Program-made: the position numbers and the translations under genes
Notes under the pieces: generated by a model
The model's input: the letters and a program-made list of their open reading frames with translations, nothing else
Told to the model about the DNA's origin: nothing
Database searches by the model: none
Part shown: positions 16,961-22,776 of the stretch, one piece after another
How positions within the stretch are numbered: the stretch's first letter is position 1
Layout: each line of letters starts with the position of its first letter
Source of the DNA: JAJFFW01 sp963922595
GTDB taxonomy: Bacteria > Pseudomonadota > Alphaproteobacteria > Caulobacterales > Parvularculaceae
Length of the DNA: 22,776 nt
Direction of reading: 5' to 3'
NCBI GenBank assembly: GCA_963922595.1
Contig: CAWUIM010000052.1
Location: forward strand, 1-22,776

Positions 16961-17206
16961 ATGAATATCGGCGGCGCAATCGTGATCTTCGTCATCATCT
17001 GGTGGCTCGTGTTTTTCGCGCTCTTACCAATGGGTGTCACGTCGCGATGGGAAGCCGGCGAAGATGATGTCGACGGCGCCGAACCCGGCGCGCCGGTTGA
17101 TCCGGATTTGAAACGCAAAGCGATCCGCGCAACGATAATCGCGTCTGTCCTGACGGTGGTCGCGGTCGCGATCATCATGAGCGGGGTCATTAATTTTCGG
17201 GAATAA
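16961..17206 (+). CDS. DUF1467 family small membrane protein
   Basis: An 81-residue protein with two predicted helices, at about 5-28 (IVIFVIIWWLVFFALLPMG) and 55-75 (ATIIASVLTVVAVAIIM). An acidic loop joins them (WEAGEDDVDGAEPGAPVDPD). The family is largely alphaproteobacterial and regularly follows rnj; its function is unknown. The open frame extends upstream into rnj as far as 16724. I chose ATG 16961 because the sequence before it is rnj read in another frame and because AGGG at 16947-16950 serves as a ribosome binding site. In many relatives proS follows this gene, but here mgtE comes next. Confidence 0.9.
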   Translation: MNIGGAIVIFVIIWWLVFFALLPMGVTSRWEAGEDDVDGAEPGAPVDPDLKRKAIRATIIASVLTVVAVAIIMSGVINFRE

Positions 17207-17292
17207 AGGCTTCCCGCTTGAAAAATCAGTGCGCGCCCTTTATCCCTGAAATGTCAATCGACCTCCTTTAACGCTATCCAGACCAGGGCGCC

Positions 17293-18780
17293 ATGAGCGA
17301 GCCAAACGCCACTGACGAACCGTTGCGCCCATCTGAAAGCGCGCCGCCGCCCGAACCGGCGGGGGACAACGCTGCGCCCGAAGAAGAAACCGCGACGCCG
17401 TTAAGCGAAAACCAGACCCTCGCGGATGCGTTTGTGCGATCCGTGATCGACGCGGTTGCGAGCGACGACGCTGAACAGGCGCGGGCGCTGTGCGGCGAGT
17501 TGCATCCCGCTGACCTGGCCGACTTGTTCGGTCTCTTGAGCGAAGAAGACCGCGCGAAACTGACGGTCATGCTCGGCGACGGACTGCAACCGGAAGTGCT
17601 CGCCGAGCTTGATCCGGATTTGACCGAAGAGATCGTCAGCGTCATGCAGCCCGAACAGGTCGCCGACGCCGTAAGCGAGCTCGACACCGATGACGCCGCC
17701 TTCATTCTCGAAGAGCTGGACGAGGAAAAACGCGCTGAAATTCTCGCCGAAGTGCCGGTGGCCGACCGTCTCGCGCTCCATGCGGCGTTCGATTATGACG
17801 AGGACAGCGCCGGCCGCCTGATGCAGCGCGACGTATTCGCGGCGCCGGCTTATTGGACTGTGGGGCAAATCATCGATCGTCTGCGCGGCTCGGAAGATTT
17901 GCCCGACCGTTTCTTCGAAGTCTTCGTTGTCGATCCAGCGTACAAGCCCATCGGCGAAGTGCCGCTCGCGGCCCTTCTGAAAGCGCAGCGCGACGTGGTT
18001 ATCGCGGACCTTATTCCGGATACGGAGTTCCGGCGCATTTCCGTGGACATGGATCAGGAAGAGGTCGCTTACCTATTTGAGCAGTATAATCTCATCTCCG
18101 CGCCAGTGGTGGATGACGGCGACCGCCTGGTCGGCATGATCACCGTGGACGACGTCGTTGAGATCGTCCACGAGGAAACGCACGAAGACATGCTGGCGCT
18201 GGCTGGTGTTGAGGCGGATACAGGCTTGTCGGATACGGTCGTCGAGACGGTTCGATCGCGCTTTTCGTGGCTCGCGATTAATCTCGGTACGGCCATCATG
18301 GCGTCGCTCGTGATTGCGCTCTTTGACGCCGCCATTGAGCGGGTGGTGGCGCTCGCCGTCTTGATGCCGATTGTTGCAAGCATGGGCGGCAACGCCGGCA
18401 CGCAGACTTTAACGGTGGCGGTGCGCTCGCTCGCTACCAAAGACCTCACAGGCGCAAACGCCGCGCGCATCATTTGGCGCGAAGCGCTGGTGGGCGGCGT
18501 CAACGGGATCTTGTTCGCTGTGATTATGGGCGTCCTGGCCGGCGTCTGGTATGCGTCGACGGGGGCGGGGTCCGCCGACGGCTTGCAGCTCGGCCTTGTT
18601 GTGGGCGCGGCGATGATCGTCAATCTCTTGGCGGCCGGGCTCGCCGGTATCATGGTGCCGATCGCGCTGCAACGCGCTGGCGCAGACCCGGCTGTTTCCT
18701 CGGCCGTCTTTGTGACGACGATCACCGATATTGTCGGCTTCTTTGTATTCCTCGGTCTTGCGGCTGTCGTTCTGCTCTGA
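17293..18780 (+). CDS. mgtE: Magnesium transporter MgtE
   Basis: A homodimeric Mg2+ channel gated by intracellular magnesium. The 495 residues begin with an unusual Pro/Glu-rich tail (1-42) ahead of the superhelical MgtE_N domain (about 45-165). A CBS pair (about 170-230 and 235-295) and a five-helix membrane domain (about 322-495) follow. Conserved segments include PIVASMGGNAGTQTLTVAVR (359-378) and TTITDIVGFFVFLGLA (475-490). D479 there corresponds to the pore-lining aspartate of the Thermus protein. It has its own 86-base upstream gap and no recognisable Mg2+ riboswitch. It ends three bases before the stop of the convergent PEP-CTERM gene, with no terminator between. Confidence 0.95.
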   Translation: MSEPNATDEPLRPSESAPPPEPAGDNAAPEEETATPLSENQTLADAFVRSVIDAVASDDAEQARALCGELHPADLADLFGLLSEEDRAKLTVMLGDGLQPEVLAELDPDLTEEIVSVMQPEQVADAVSELDTDDAAFILEELDEEKRAEILAEVPVADRLALHAAFDYDEDSAGRLMQRDVFAAPAYWTVGQIIDRLRGSEDLPDRFFEVFVVDPAYKPIGEVPLAALLKAQRDVVIADLIPDTEFRRISVDMDQEEVAYLFEQYNLISAPVVDDGDRLVGMITVDDVVEIVHEETHEDMLALAGVEADTGLSDTVVETVRSRFSWLAINLGTAIMASLVIALFDAAIERVVALAVLMPIVASMGGNAGTQTLTVAVRSLATKDLTGANAARIIWREALVGGVNGILFAVIMGVLAGVWYASTGAGSADGLQLGLVVGAAMIVNLLAAGLAGIMVPIALQRAGADPAVSSAVFVTTITDIVGFFVFLGLAAVVLL

Positions 18781-18783
18781 TGG

Positions 18784-19269
18784 TCAAGCGCGCCGCCGAC
18801 GAATCATCAGTACAAAGAATAATATGACACCGCCAACAATGAGAAGCGTGAAAGTGCCGGGTTCGGGCACATCCACCGGCGGATCCACAGGCGGATCGGT
18901 TGGCGGCGGATTTTCTGTATCGTCGCCGTCATTGTCATCATCATCCTCGCCAGTGGGCGGCGGGCCGCCCGGAATATCCACCGGCGGCAGACCGATCGGG
19001 GGGACGGTCAGCGTCGGCGGCAAATTAACGTCCGTGGGCGGTAAGAAAAACGGCGTCTCCGGCGGGAACGCCGGGGGCGGGTCCGCGTTCACATTTGGCG
19101 GCGGCGTCAGCGATGCGAGCGCCGGGCCTTCACTGTCGGGGGAGGGGGTCGCCCGCCCTGCCTGCTCTGGATAAACCGGACCGTAACCGGCTAACCGCGC
19201 TGGGACAGGACGGGCTCCTAAAAAGAATCGCCGCCGGCCCTCCGCGGACCGTCGCCGTCGCCGCAGCAA
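18784..19269 (-). CDS. Proline/aspartate-rich protein with PEP-CTERM sorting signal (probably the 3' part of a shifted gene)
   Basis: The frame is rich in proline, then has an acidic run (GEDDDDNDGDD), then PPTDPPVDPPVDVPEPG, and ends with a textbook PEP-CTERM signal: VPEPG, a hydrophobic helix (TFTLLIVGGVILFFVLM) and IRRRRA. Such tails are processed by exosortase during export to the surface. The frame lacks a believable start. The only upstream start codon is a TTG at 19267-19269, which gives an Arg-rich leader that is the shadow of the upstream ORF, and no signal peptide is present. The authentic coding part probably begins near 19221, continuing from the ORF at 19218-19454 after a -1 shift. 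The combined product would be about 223 residues with an N-terminal export segment. Exosortase itself is not in the window. Confidence 0.6.
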   Translation of the reverse strand: MLRRRRRSAEGRRRFFLGARPVPARLAGYGPVYPEQAGRATPSPDSEGPALASLTPPPNVNADPPPAFPPETPFFLPPTDVNLPPTLTVPPIGLPPVDIPGGPPPTGEDDDDNDGDDTENPPPTDPPVDPPVDVPEPGTFTLLIVGGVILFFVLMIRRRRA

Positions 19270-19454
19270 CCGCAGCTAATGACGATATCATTGCGGATAT
19301 CGCCAACAGCGCGCGCATAAAGTTTCGCAATTTCTTCCTCGGACACCGGCGTCGCCGTAGGACCGCCCACGCGGTTCTTGCCGAACCCGCCGGTCCACAC
19401 GATCGCAATGGCGACAATCGCCGCTGCGATGATATTTGCTAATCCATTACCCAT
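19218..19454 (-). CDS. Small ORF with N-terminal hydrophobic segment (probable 5' part of the PEP-CTERM gene)
   Basis: A 78-residue ORF starting at an ATG with AGGTGG about 5 bases upstream. Residues 5-25 (LANIIAAAIVAIAIVWTGGFG) form a hydrophobic export or anchor segment. A polar part follows (SEEEIAKLYARAVGDIRND) with a CGCC cysteine cluster near residue 62. I recognise no family. The TAG at 19218-19220 falls at the end of a five-T run read as TCT TTT TAG. A -1 shift on TTT would join it to the proline-rich PEP-CTERM frame. It may therefore not be an independent gene. Confidence 0.6.
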   Translation of the reverse strand: MGNGLANIIAAAIVAIAIVWTGGFGKNRVGGPTATPVSEEEIAKLYARAVGDIRNDIVISCGCCGDGDGPRRAGGDSF

Positions 19455-19920
19455 CGATCCACCTACCTCATGCCCGGTTCGCTACTCGGCTCGATCGCCG
19501 CCCCAAGGTCGAATCGCGGTCCGGACGCCCCGCGTCATTCGAGCGTAAATACCCAAGTCTTGTGCCATTTTTACCAGTATGAGCCAAAACTGGCGCAAAA
19601 TTGAAGATTAGGATGTTTTCGCCGCTGATAACACGCCCATGGGGTGAAATCGCTGGTTTTAAACGCGAATTTCCTGCGCGGGCCGGCGGTCTGCGGCGTT
19701 TTGACGACGTCGCGCTGGCGCGCGCGTCCCCGTTTGGCACAGGGCCGGCCGCCGCCGCGCCGCCTACACAAGCGCCGGCGGGCGTGCTAATAATGCGATT
19801 AAGGCGGAGCCTCGTGGGGCGCTCTGCGTAACCGGCGCAATTCGTGGAAATGCGGCGCCGGACGGTTGGTGGAGCGTGCAGTTTTTGAAAGCGCGCGCGC
19901 AGACGAGGGGTAGTAGGTTC
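19455..19920. other. 466-base region between the divergent PEP-CTERM and lysozyme-like genes
   Basis: This should contain the promoters of both units. An imperfect inverted repeat pairs TTGTGCCA (19560-19567) with TGGCGCAA (19591-19598), and an alternative CCAGT/ACTGG pairing sits inside it; either could be an operator or a hairpin. The open frame at about 19613-19831 has no recognisable product. The 5' part (19455-19560) shows nothing I can name. Confidence 0.4.
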
Positions 19921-20895
19921 GTGTTGCAAACGGGAGATACCGGTCTCAACCTGATTAAAGGCTATGAAGGCCTGCGCATGTCGGCCCATTACGCGCCGAG
20001 CGAGCAATGGACTGTGGGCTACGGCCATACCGGCACAGCGCGCCATGGCATGAGCGTGACCGAAGGCGAGGCGGAGCGTCTCTTGCGCGAAGATGTCGCC
20101 CCGATCGAAAAGCTGATCGCCGATACGGTCCGTGCGCCGCTTAACCAGAATGAACATGACGCCCTGACGTCGCTGATCTTTAACATTGGCGAAGACAATT
20201 GGCGCCGCTCGAGTGTCCTGCGCAAGCTGAACGAAGGCGACAAGCTCGCCGCCGCGCAGGCGTTCGAAATGTGGACCAAAGCGCGCGTCAATGGCGAAGT
20301 GGTGACGCTCGACGGTCTCGTGCGCCGGCGCGCCGCGGAGAAATCTCTTTTCCTGATGCCGACCGACGCATCGCTCGTGGTGCCCACGTCGGACGTGATG
20401 CCCGCGTCGGAATGCGAATTGACTTACGTTTCCGATGAAGAATTGAAAGCCAAGCCTGTTGTCGACTTTGACCCCATCAAAGACGCCAACGAAGGCAGCC
20501 TCTCGCCGGAAGAACAGGCCGCGCGCGGCCGGGCGCTCTTCGCCGCGACGCAGGCGCTTTCCGGCGATCCGAGCAAAATGATCATCTCCAAAGCCGAAGA
20601 GCACGCCGATATGGGCGTGACGGTGGGCGCAATCCTCGCCGGGTTCCTCGCCTTCGCCTTGACTGGCCTTGGGGTGACGTTGCTGGTGGGGCAGGAGTTC
20701 CCGGGCGTCGCCGAAGCCATGGGCCTCAGCTACGACCGGTTCTCGACGCTGTTTGAAAACCTGCCCATGTGGCTCGCCGCGATCGGCGCCGCCATGTGCT
20801 ATTTCATCCTCTATATTCTGGTGAAACGCTCGGCCCGCCATGATCTGAAGCGCCAGCGGGCGCGGGAAGTGGCGCGCTTTCGCGTCGCCGACTGA
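19921..20895 (+). CDS. GH24 (T4-type lysozyme-like) protein with C-terminal membrane anchor
   Basis: Residues 5-140 form a GH24 muramidase-like domain: GLNLIKGYEGLR with the catalytic glutamate E16, WTVGYGHTG (T31, H36), LNQNEHDALTSLIFNIGEDNW, and GLVRRRAAEKSLF. Aligned without gaps to T4 lysozyme (E11, D20, T26, H31), the aspartate position is A25. A linker of about 90 residues, Glu/Asp-rich in part, leads to two helices at about 233-257 and 281-301, then a basic tail (KRSARHDLKRQRAREVARFR). No N-terminal signal is seen. I chose GTG 19921, with GAGGGG at 19905-19910. An in-frame GTG at 19876 would add 15 residues but its ribosome binding site is too close. This is a host-type gene with no phage neighbours; a role in wall remodelling is inference. 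Confidence 0.85.
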   Translation: MLQTGDTGLNLIKGYEGLRMSAHYAPSEQWTVGYGHTGTARHGMSVTEGEAERLLREDVAPIEKLIADTVRAPLNQNEHDALTSLIFNIGEDNWRRSSVLRKLNEGDKLAAAQAFEMWTKARVNGEVVTLDGLVRRRAAEKSLFLMPTDASLVVPTSDVMPASECELTYVSDEELKAKPVVDFDPIKDANEGSLSPEEQAARGRALFAATQALSGDPSKMIISKAEEHADMGVTVGAILAGFLAFALTGLGVTLLVGQEFPGVAEAMGLSYDRFSTLFENLPMWLAAIGAAMCYFILYILVKRSARHDLKRQRAREVARFRVAD

Positions 20896-20961
20896 CGGTT
20901 CTTTTCTTAAGGCAGCAAACGCGGCCGTCGTCCGGCCCCTTATGGGAGCGCATCTGTTAAA

Positions 20962-21390
20962 GTGACGGTCCATTTGGTGAAACTCAGCGTGGGGACCGAA
21001 AGCGTTGAACAACAAGCGGCGTGGGTGAAACGTCGCGTCGCCTACAACAAGAAGAGGAAACTGGGCGCTGTTCATGATCACGTGACCCGGATGTTCCCGC
21101 GCCGGCGGGACGATATTCTGGACGGCGGGTCGATATATTGGGTCATCAAAGGCGTTGTGCTCGTGCGCCAACGGATCATTGATTTGAAAGAAGTGACAGG
21201 CGAAGACGGCATTGTTCGTTGCGCTATCTTGATCGATCCGCCCTTGATCCAGACGGAGGCGCAGCCGCGCCGGGCGTTCCAGGGGTGGCGATATCTTGAC
21301 CCGGCGGACGCGCCGCCGGACCTGAAGGAGGGCGCTGGCGACACGCCGCCGGCGTTGCGGGCGGAACTGGCGGAACTGGGGTTATTATAA
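20962..21390 (+). CDS. DUF1489 family protein
   Basis: A 142-residue soluble protein of a conserved alphaproteobacterial family with no known function. The start MTVHLVKLSVGTESVEQQAAWV, the middle THMFPRR-like segment (HVTRMFPRRRDDILDGGSIYWVIKG) and RQRIIDL are characteristic. The C-terminal 35 residues are Pro/Ala-rich and less conserved. It starts with GTG, and GGGAG at 20944-20948 lies 13 bases upstream, a long spacer. The TAA overlaps the next ATG by one base, so the two genes are coupled. Confidence 0.88.
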   Translation: MTVHLVKLSVGTESVEQQAAWVKRRVAYNKKRKLGAVHDHVTRMFPRRRDDILDGGSIYWVIKGVVLVRQRIIDLKEVTGEDGIVRCAILIDPPLIQTEAQPRRAFQGWRYLDPADAPPDLKEGAGDTPPALRAELAELGLL

Positions 21391-22157
21391 TGGTGACGAT
21401 GCGGACAATGTTGGCGAGCGCCGGGGCGGTGGTCGCAGCCGGGGCGGCGGTAGTGACAGGGGTGACGATGCGTCATTCCGAGCCGGACGAAACGGCCCGG
21501 TCGCTTGGCGGCGAACTGGCGGGTCAGATTTGCTTCACGGCGCGCATTCAGTTTTTCAAGGACGCGCCCGATGGCTGCGTCTCGAAGGCGGAGTTGAACC
21601 GATGGCTCGACGCGCTCGTGCTCGACAATAAAGGCGCGCCGGTGACGCTTGATCTTTCGCACCCCACCGATTATGCGCGCGAAAAAGAACCGGTGCGCAC
21701 CTGCGCCGACTATCGGCGCAAGACCGCTGACGATTGGTACGCGGCCTCCAATGCGGACATGCGGCGCGAGGCGTTTTTTGAACGCGCTTGCGGCGTCATC
21801 GATTATCTCAAAAAAGCGCAGCCGCCGACGGCTTCTTACTTTGACAATGGCCGTTGCAGCCGCGCGGACCTCGCCTCGCTCGCCGACGGCCCGCCCTTCA
21901 TGATCGCCGGCGCAACGGAAGGCCTCGATCCGCCGACGCCCGCTATTGAGGAAATGCGCGACGGCGCCTGGCTGATGTCGGCGCTGCGCCAGAAAACGCG
22001 CATCCGCGAAATCGCCCATGCGGATTTCAACGGCGACGGCGTGGGCGACATTCTCGCCCATGTGGTGATCGGCGTCGAAGAGGGCACGGCGCGCGCCGGC
22101 CTCGTCGGCTATCTGGAAAAGCCCGGACCGGACGCAGAGGTGCGGTTTAAACAATAA
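21390..22157 (+). CDS. Exported hypothetical protein with EF-hand-like calcium loop
   Basis: A 255-residue protein I do not recognise. The N-terminus (residues 7-27) is a hydrophobic signal peptide or anchor. Five cysteines (48, 63, 105, 134, 156) suggest a periplasmic disulfide-bonded fold. Near the C-terminus, ADFNGDGVGDILAHVVIG places D212, N214, D216 and D220 in the DxNxDGxxD spacing of a calcium-binding loop, as in FG-GAP or dockerin-like repeats. Only one such loop is present. It is translationally coupled to the DUF1489 gene (TAATG). A role is not assigned. Confidence 0.75.
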   Translation: MVTMRTMLASAGAVVAAGAAVVTGVTMRHSEPDETARSLGGELAGQICFTARIQFFKDAPDGCVSKAELNRWLDALVLDNKGAPVTLDLSHPTDYAREKEPVRTCADYRRKTADDWYAASNADMRREAFFERACGVIDYLKKAQPPTASYFDNGRCSRADLASLADGPPFMIAGATEGLDPPTPAIEEMRDGAWLMSALRQKTRIREIAHADFNGDGVGDILAHVVIGVEEGTARAGLVGYLEKPGPDAEVRFKQ

Positions 22158-22164
22158 ACGCGAG

Positions 22165-22260
22165 GTGTCCGGGGCGGGGCGCAATACTGCGGGAAATGCG
22201 TTTTCGGTCTTTGGCGGCATACTGATTATCGTGATTGTTGGGTTTCTGAATTGGACGTAA
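22165..22260 (+). CDS. Possible 31-residue membrane peptide
   Basis: A GTG-initiated ORF starting seven bases after the preceding stop encodes a short polar head (MSGAGRNTAGNAFS) and a single hydrophobic segment (VFGGILIIVIVGFLNW). The length and layout fit small bacterial membrane proteins. No properly spaced ribosome binding site is visible, so translation would depend on coupling. It is too short for codon statistics. Confidence 0.3.
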   Translation: MSGAGRNTAGNAFSVFGGILIIVIVGFLNWT

Positions 22261-22282
22261 TTTCGGCCTTAACTAAACCGCG

Positions 22283-22389
22283 CCTCGTCCTGAGGAGCGC
22301 GAAGCGCGTCACGAAGGATTTGCTGCGAACGCCGGAGCCAGCCTCGTATCCTTCGCGACGCCGCCTCGCGGCGGCTCCTCAGGATGAGG
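22283..22389. repeat. Palindromic interspersed repeat, complete copy
   Basis: The left arm (22283-22319) and right arm (22348-22389) are inverted relative to each other. The outer 16 bases pair in 15 positions, with one G:T. The inner GTCACGAAGGAT pairs with ATCCTTCGCGAC in 11 of 12. Each arm carries its own small hairpin: CGCG-AAG-CGCG on the left and GCCGCC/GGCGGC around a tetraloop on the right. The element would fold as a branched structure on either strand. Confidence 0.75.
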
Positions 22390-22491
22390 ATTCCGCGTTT
22401 TGAGATTATAAAATCCCCGTATGTTTGTATGCTGTTTATCGTACATATTTGACGCCTCAACCGCATGCGATCATGCCCAGCAACAACCCCT

Positions 22492-22585
22492 CCTCATCCT
22501 GAGGAGCGCGAAGCGCGTCACGAAGGATCGGCGGCAAGCCTCGATTGACGCGATATGTCCTGCGCTGCGGCTCCTACGTGTGATG
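22492..22585. repeat. Palindromic interspersed repeat, second copy with decayed right arm
   Basis: Bases 22492-22528 match the left arm of the first copy in 36 of 37 positions and in the same orientation. The expected right arm is recognisable only in GCGGCTCCT (22567-22575) and a following TGATGGG. The 37-base arm is therefore well conserved while the second half is eroded. Confidence 0.65.
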
Positions 22586-22694
22586 GGCGATTTGCAACGC
22601 CGTTTTGTCTCGTCAGCCATTCCTCATTCCTTCCAGCCTTCATCGTCTCCGCGGGACGCATGTCCTCGCGAGAGGGTTCGTTTCGTCATAGAGA

Positions 22695-22763
22695 GGCCTG
22701 CGCGAGACGCGGGAACTTCTCTTGTAGTCTGGTGGCGATGCGCCTTCCGCGCCTCGCGCAGCC
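22695..22763. repeat. Long imperfect inverted repeat at the window end
   Basis: GGCCTGCGCGAGACGCGGGA (22695-22714) pairs with TTCCGCGCCTCGCGCAGCC (22745-22763), with two substitutions and one missing base, around a 30-base loop. Its sequence is unrelated to the 22283 and 22492 elements. It could be another repeat family or part of a structured RNA that continues past the window. Confidence 0.5.
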
Positions 22764-22776
22764 GGCAGGGCTGCGT

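Larger units (their letters stand above)
22158..22776. other. 619-base stretch dominated by palindromic repeats
   Basis: No conserved gene is seen. It holds a possible 31-residue ORF (22165-22260), a complete palindromic repeat (22283-22389), a second partly decayed copy (22492-about 22585) and a long imperfect inverted repeat (22695-22763). Between them, 22390-22491 and 22590-22690 show nothing I can name. Confidence 0.7.

Noticed and set aside
17207..17292. Magnesium riboswitch upstream of mgtE
   Set aside because: The gap is only 86 bases and shows no M-box or mgtA-like architecture that I can recognise.
19613..19831. Plus-strand ORF of 72 codons before the lysozyme-like gene
   Set aside because: It has no recognisable product and a poor ribosome binding site, and open frames exist on the other strand too. 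It remains undecided and is not annotated.
20923..20937. GGCCG/CGGCC hairpin as a terminator after the lysozyme-like gene
   Set aside because: It has only a five-base stem and no following T-run, so it does not meet the pattern of an intrinsic terminator.
19468..21171. 567-codon open frame on the minus strand
   Set aside because: It lies antisense to the GH24 and DUF1489 genes, whose products have recognisable domains. It has no family features and results from GC-biased codons.
21078..22220. 380-codon open frame on the minus strand
   Set aside because: It is antisense to the DUF1489 and exported-protein genes, rich in Arg and His in the way of a shadow frame, and has no known domain.
22283..22585. 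CRISPR array
   Set aside because: Two direct arms and one inverted arm with unequal spacing and internal hairpins are a palindromic repeat element, not regularly spaced direct repeats.

Overview
The window comes from an alphaproteobacterial chromosome. The evidence is the order nuoH-I-J-K-L-M-N, birA, coaX, rnj, DUF1467, the presence of DUF1489 and DUF1467 family proteins that are typical of this class, GC-rich third codon positions, and a PEP-CTERM-type C-terminus. A marine Parvularculales/Hyphomonadales-like bacterium is a plausible guess, but the sequence alone does not fix the order. No rRNA, tRNA, CRISPR array, transposase or prophage was recognised.

Layout. (1) 1-2443: the 3' part of a type I secretion ABC transporter, cut by the window edge, overlapping the gene for its HlyD-type membrane fusion partner. 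(2) 2385-5495: a set of small genes. These are a convergent DUF2147 periplasmic protein, a two-gene cassette of a four-helix membrane protein plus an XRE repressor behind a promoter carrying two near-identical palindromes, a DUF2807 beta-repeat protein, and a reverse-strand DUF547 protein. (3) 5897-13760: the membrane half of respiratory complex I, nuoHIJKLMN, tightly packed. nuoA-G is not upstream, so the operon is split between G and H. NuoL carries a histidine/aspartate-rich insertion. (4) 13765-17206: the housekeeping tail of the same transcription unit: biotin ligase, type III pantothenate kinase, RNase J and a small DUF1467 membrane protein. (5) 17293-18780: the magnesium channel MgtE. 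(6) 18784-19454, reverse strand: a small N-terminally hydrophobic ORF and a proline/aspartate-rich ORF ending in a PEP-CTERM sorting signal. They look like one gene broken, or recoded, by a -1 shift at a five-T run. (7) 19921-22157: a membrane-anchored GH24 lysozyme-like protein whose catalytic Asp is replaced by Ala, a DUF1489 protein, and an exported protein with a calcium-loop-like motif. (8) 22158-22776: a non-coding stretch with two copies of a palindromic interspersed repeat, a further long inverted repeat, and a possible 31-residue membrane peptide.

How the genes work together. Region 3 encodes the proton-pumping arm of NADH:quinone oxidoreductase and runs by 1-4 base overlaps into cofactor genes (biotinylation, CoA synthesis) and RNA decay, a linkage common in Alphaproteobacteria. 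Regions 1, 2, 6 and 7 are mostly cell-envelope functions: secretion, periplasmic proteins, a surface-sorted protein and a cell-wall-related enzyme. The signals least explained by standard annotation are the paired operators at 3060-3117, the PEP-CTERM frameshift near 19220, the NuoL His-rich loop, the Asp-to-Ala lysozyme and the structured repeats at 22283-22585.
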